Shown here piece by piece: positions 62,564 through 64,000 of a stretch of 64,000 nucleotides of DNA (its first letter is position 1; every line of letters starts with the position of its first letter). This stretch comes from Tetrahymena elliotti 4EA (lineage: Eukaryota; Ciliophora; Oligohymenophorea; Hymenostomatida; Tetrahymenidae). The notes under the pieces were generated by a model, which was not told where the DNA came from, ran no database searches, and saw only the letters and a list, made by a program, of their open reading frames with translations. The position numbers were made by a program, and so were the translations under genes. The stretch spans positions 494,389-558,388 of the forward strand of contig JH720307.1 of the NCBI GenBank assembly GCA_000231825.2, given 5' to 3'.

Positions 62564-64000
62564 GATAGTAACTAATACCATTTTTTAATCTTACAAGAAT
62601 AAAGTTTTTTTTTCAAGGAAATCGAAGATTTACTTTTATTTATAACTAAATTAACTTAATATGTAGTATATATATATTTATTTTAGCCTATTTAATATTT
62701 TATAATAAATATTTATCCTCCAACCAAAAAACCTTTTCAAAATTTTTAAGAAATTATTTTAAACCAATCAAAAACTCAATATAAAATCAAATCATATTTA
62801 TGTTCAAAAAAACTTGTTTTAAATTAAGTTGAATTAGTTAAATTTTAATTATATTTTATTTATTTTGAAGTTTAAGAATTTAAAAAACTAAAAACTCTAA
62901 AAAGCCATTTTCTGCATTAAATTTTAAAGTCTTGATAAAATAGGCTTAATAAATACTTGATAAAAAAATAAATAAATCAAATATGATTTTAAATAAAAAT
63001 AATATTTAGATAGTTTGTTTAAATCTAAAATACTTTAATTAAATTCTAAAAAATAATCCAAAATTTAACATTTACTTGATAAATAAACAAACAAATTTGA
63101 TATTAATTTTAATTAATGATAATTGGCGAATATTAATTCAATCTCAAAAAAAACTAAATCTAATTGAATGTATAGGATAAATGTTAATTTGTAAAATATT
63201 TTTATTTTTAAAAATAATAAAACTTAATTTTTAATTAAATGATTGATTGTTAAAATTTATTATTCAAATAGAATTTAGTTTTTGAATTTTCATCAAAATT
63301 CAATAATTTTCAAACCAAAAAAATTTTCAATTTCTTGTTTTTCCTTTTTTTTGATTTGATTTTTTTTTTACATTTTTATATATATTGATAATATTAATGT
63401 TTACTTATGAAAGAAAAGAAGAAAATGAATTTATTGAAGAGGATTATTTCTAAAAAAGTTAATAAAAGCATTGTAAAAAAATTAAATGAAAAGAGTGATT
63501 TATTCTTTCTTAAGATTCAATAAAATTATTTTAAAAATTAGATGTGATAGAGATAAATTAGAAATGATTAAGGTATGATATTTTTTTTTGAAAGTGATTC
63601 TTATAGAAAAGAGATGGTTTTTTTATTTAAATGTGAGGGAAATATTAATAAAAAATTAATCTGATGAAAGCGGTGAGAGAATGAGCGAGATTGTGAAGAA
63701 TTCTTTATAAATTGAAAAAAATTTTGTTTTTATATTTTTGATACTAAAGTTCTATTATGTTCTTGAGCAAAAGATTTTTTGATCGAGCTGTTTATTTGGT
63801 TGTTTGTTTTTGCTTGCTTGCTTGCTTTTTTATACAATAAATTGAATAGAGGAGATTGATAATTCATAGTAGAGTCTCTAACTTATGCTTAAAAAGTCGA
63901 AAGCATAAGAAAATTTATATAATTTTTATTAAATAAATCATTTAAATCATTTAAAAAGCAAAAAAAAAGTAAAAAAGCTTTTGCCAATAAATAAACACAT
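62564..64000. other. AT-rich end region with microsatellite and hairpin
   Basis: No gene found. Contains a (TTGC)n run near 63811-63830, a TGATGA motif at 63662-63667 without a matching box D, and the hairpin at 63882-63909. Confidence 0.5.
63872..63909. repeat. short palindrome plus perfect 9-bp stem-loop
   Basis: tagag-t-ctcta (63872-63882) directly precedes cttatgctt (63882-63890), a 10-nt loop, and aagcataag (63901-63909). Could be a terminator or an RNA 3' end; no gene is adjacent within the window on the left for 1.3 kb. Confidence 0.5.

Noticed and set aside
63662..63720. Possible box C/D snoRNA (TGATGA followed by GC-richer stretch)
   Set aside because: No CTGA box D within a suitable distance.
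1..64000. Hypothesis that TGA is also a tryptophan codon in this organism
   Set aside because: Most genes (kinases, exportin, lactonase, androglobin-like, USP) run long distances with TGG for Trp and end at a single well-placed TGA. The few in-frame TGAs are isolated; AT-rich non-coding frames look deceptively protein-like when TGA is read as Trp.
1..64000. CRISPR arrays, insertion sequences, telomere repeats, chromosome breakage site
   Set aside because: None seen; only one isolated G5T2-like string occurs near 6147, not an array.

Overview
The window reads as macronuclear chromosome DNA of an oligohymenophorean ciliate (Tetrahymena/Ichthyophthirius type). It is extremely AT-rich. Long reading frames exist only if TAA and TAG are read as glutamine and TGA as the only stop. 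Coding exons are interrupted by short AT-rich GT...AG introns, mostly about 40-120 nt with extremes of 21 and about 880 nt. No telomeric G4T2 array, rRNA operon or transposon was seen. All gene models below use the ciliate code; most standard-code ORFs in this sequence are fragments or antisense shadows of these genes.

Layout, left to right: a Vps8-like endosomal tethering gene running off the left edge (minus); a weak ORF and a C2H2 zinc-finger gene with a huge Lys/Glu/Gln tail (plus); an exportin-7-like gene (plus); a coiled-coil protein with a PH-like C-terminus split by a Gln-rich insert (plus); a B-box/SPRY gene broken by a frameshift and an in-frame TGA (plus); a small four-helix membrane protein; a coiled-coil protein; two tandem paralogous AGC-type protein kinases (minus) with matching intron positions but very different intron lengths.

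After about 3 kb of empty AT-rich DNA comes a cluster of three large membrane proteins (two plus, one minus). Each has N-terminal membrane helices, a PAS-like region and what looks like a decayed histidine-kinase module. Then follow a 7-bladed-propeller lactonase (minus), a GC-rich structured patch that may be a box C/D snoRNA, an F-BAR protein with one in-frame TGA (minus), an androglobin/calpain-like ciliary protein (plus), a large unrecognised gene (minus), and a USP-type deubiquitinase (plus). The last 1.4 kb holds no gene but has a perfect terminal hairpin.

Functionally this is a mixed housekeeping and signalling neighbourhood: membrane traffic (Vps8, two BAR/coiled-coil proteins), nuclear transport, ubiquitin removal, AGC signalling and a local family of sensor-like membrane proteins. 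The parts most worth follow-up are the three-member PAS/pseudo-histidine-kinase cluster, the structured RNA candidate at 45.3 kb, and the in-frame TGA codons inside otherwise well-supported exons.
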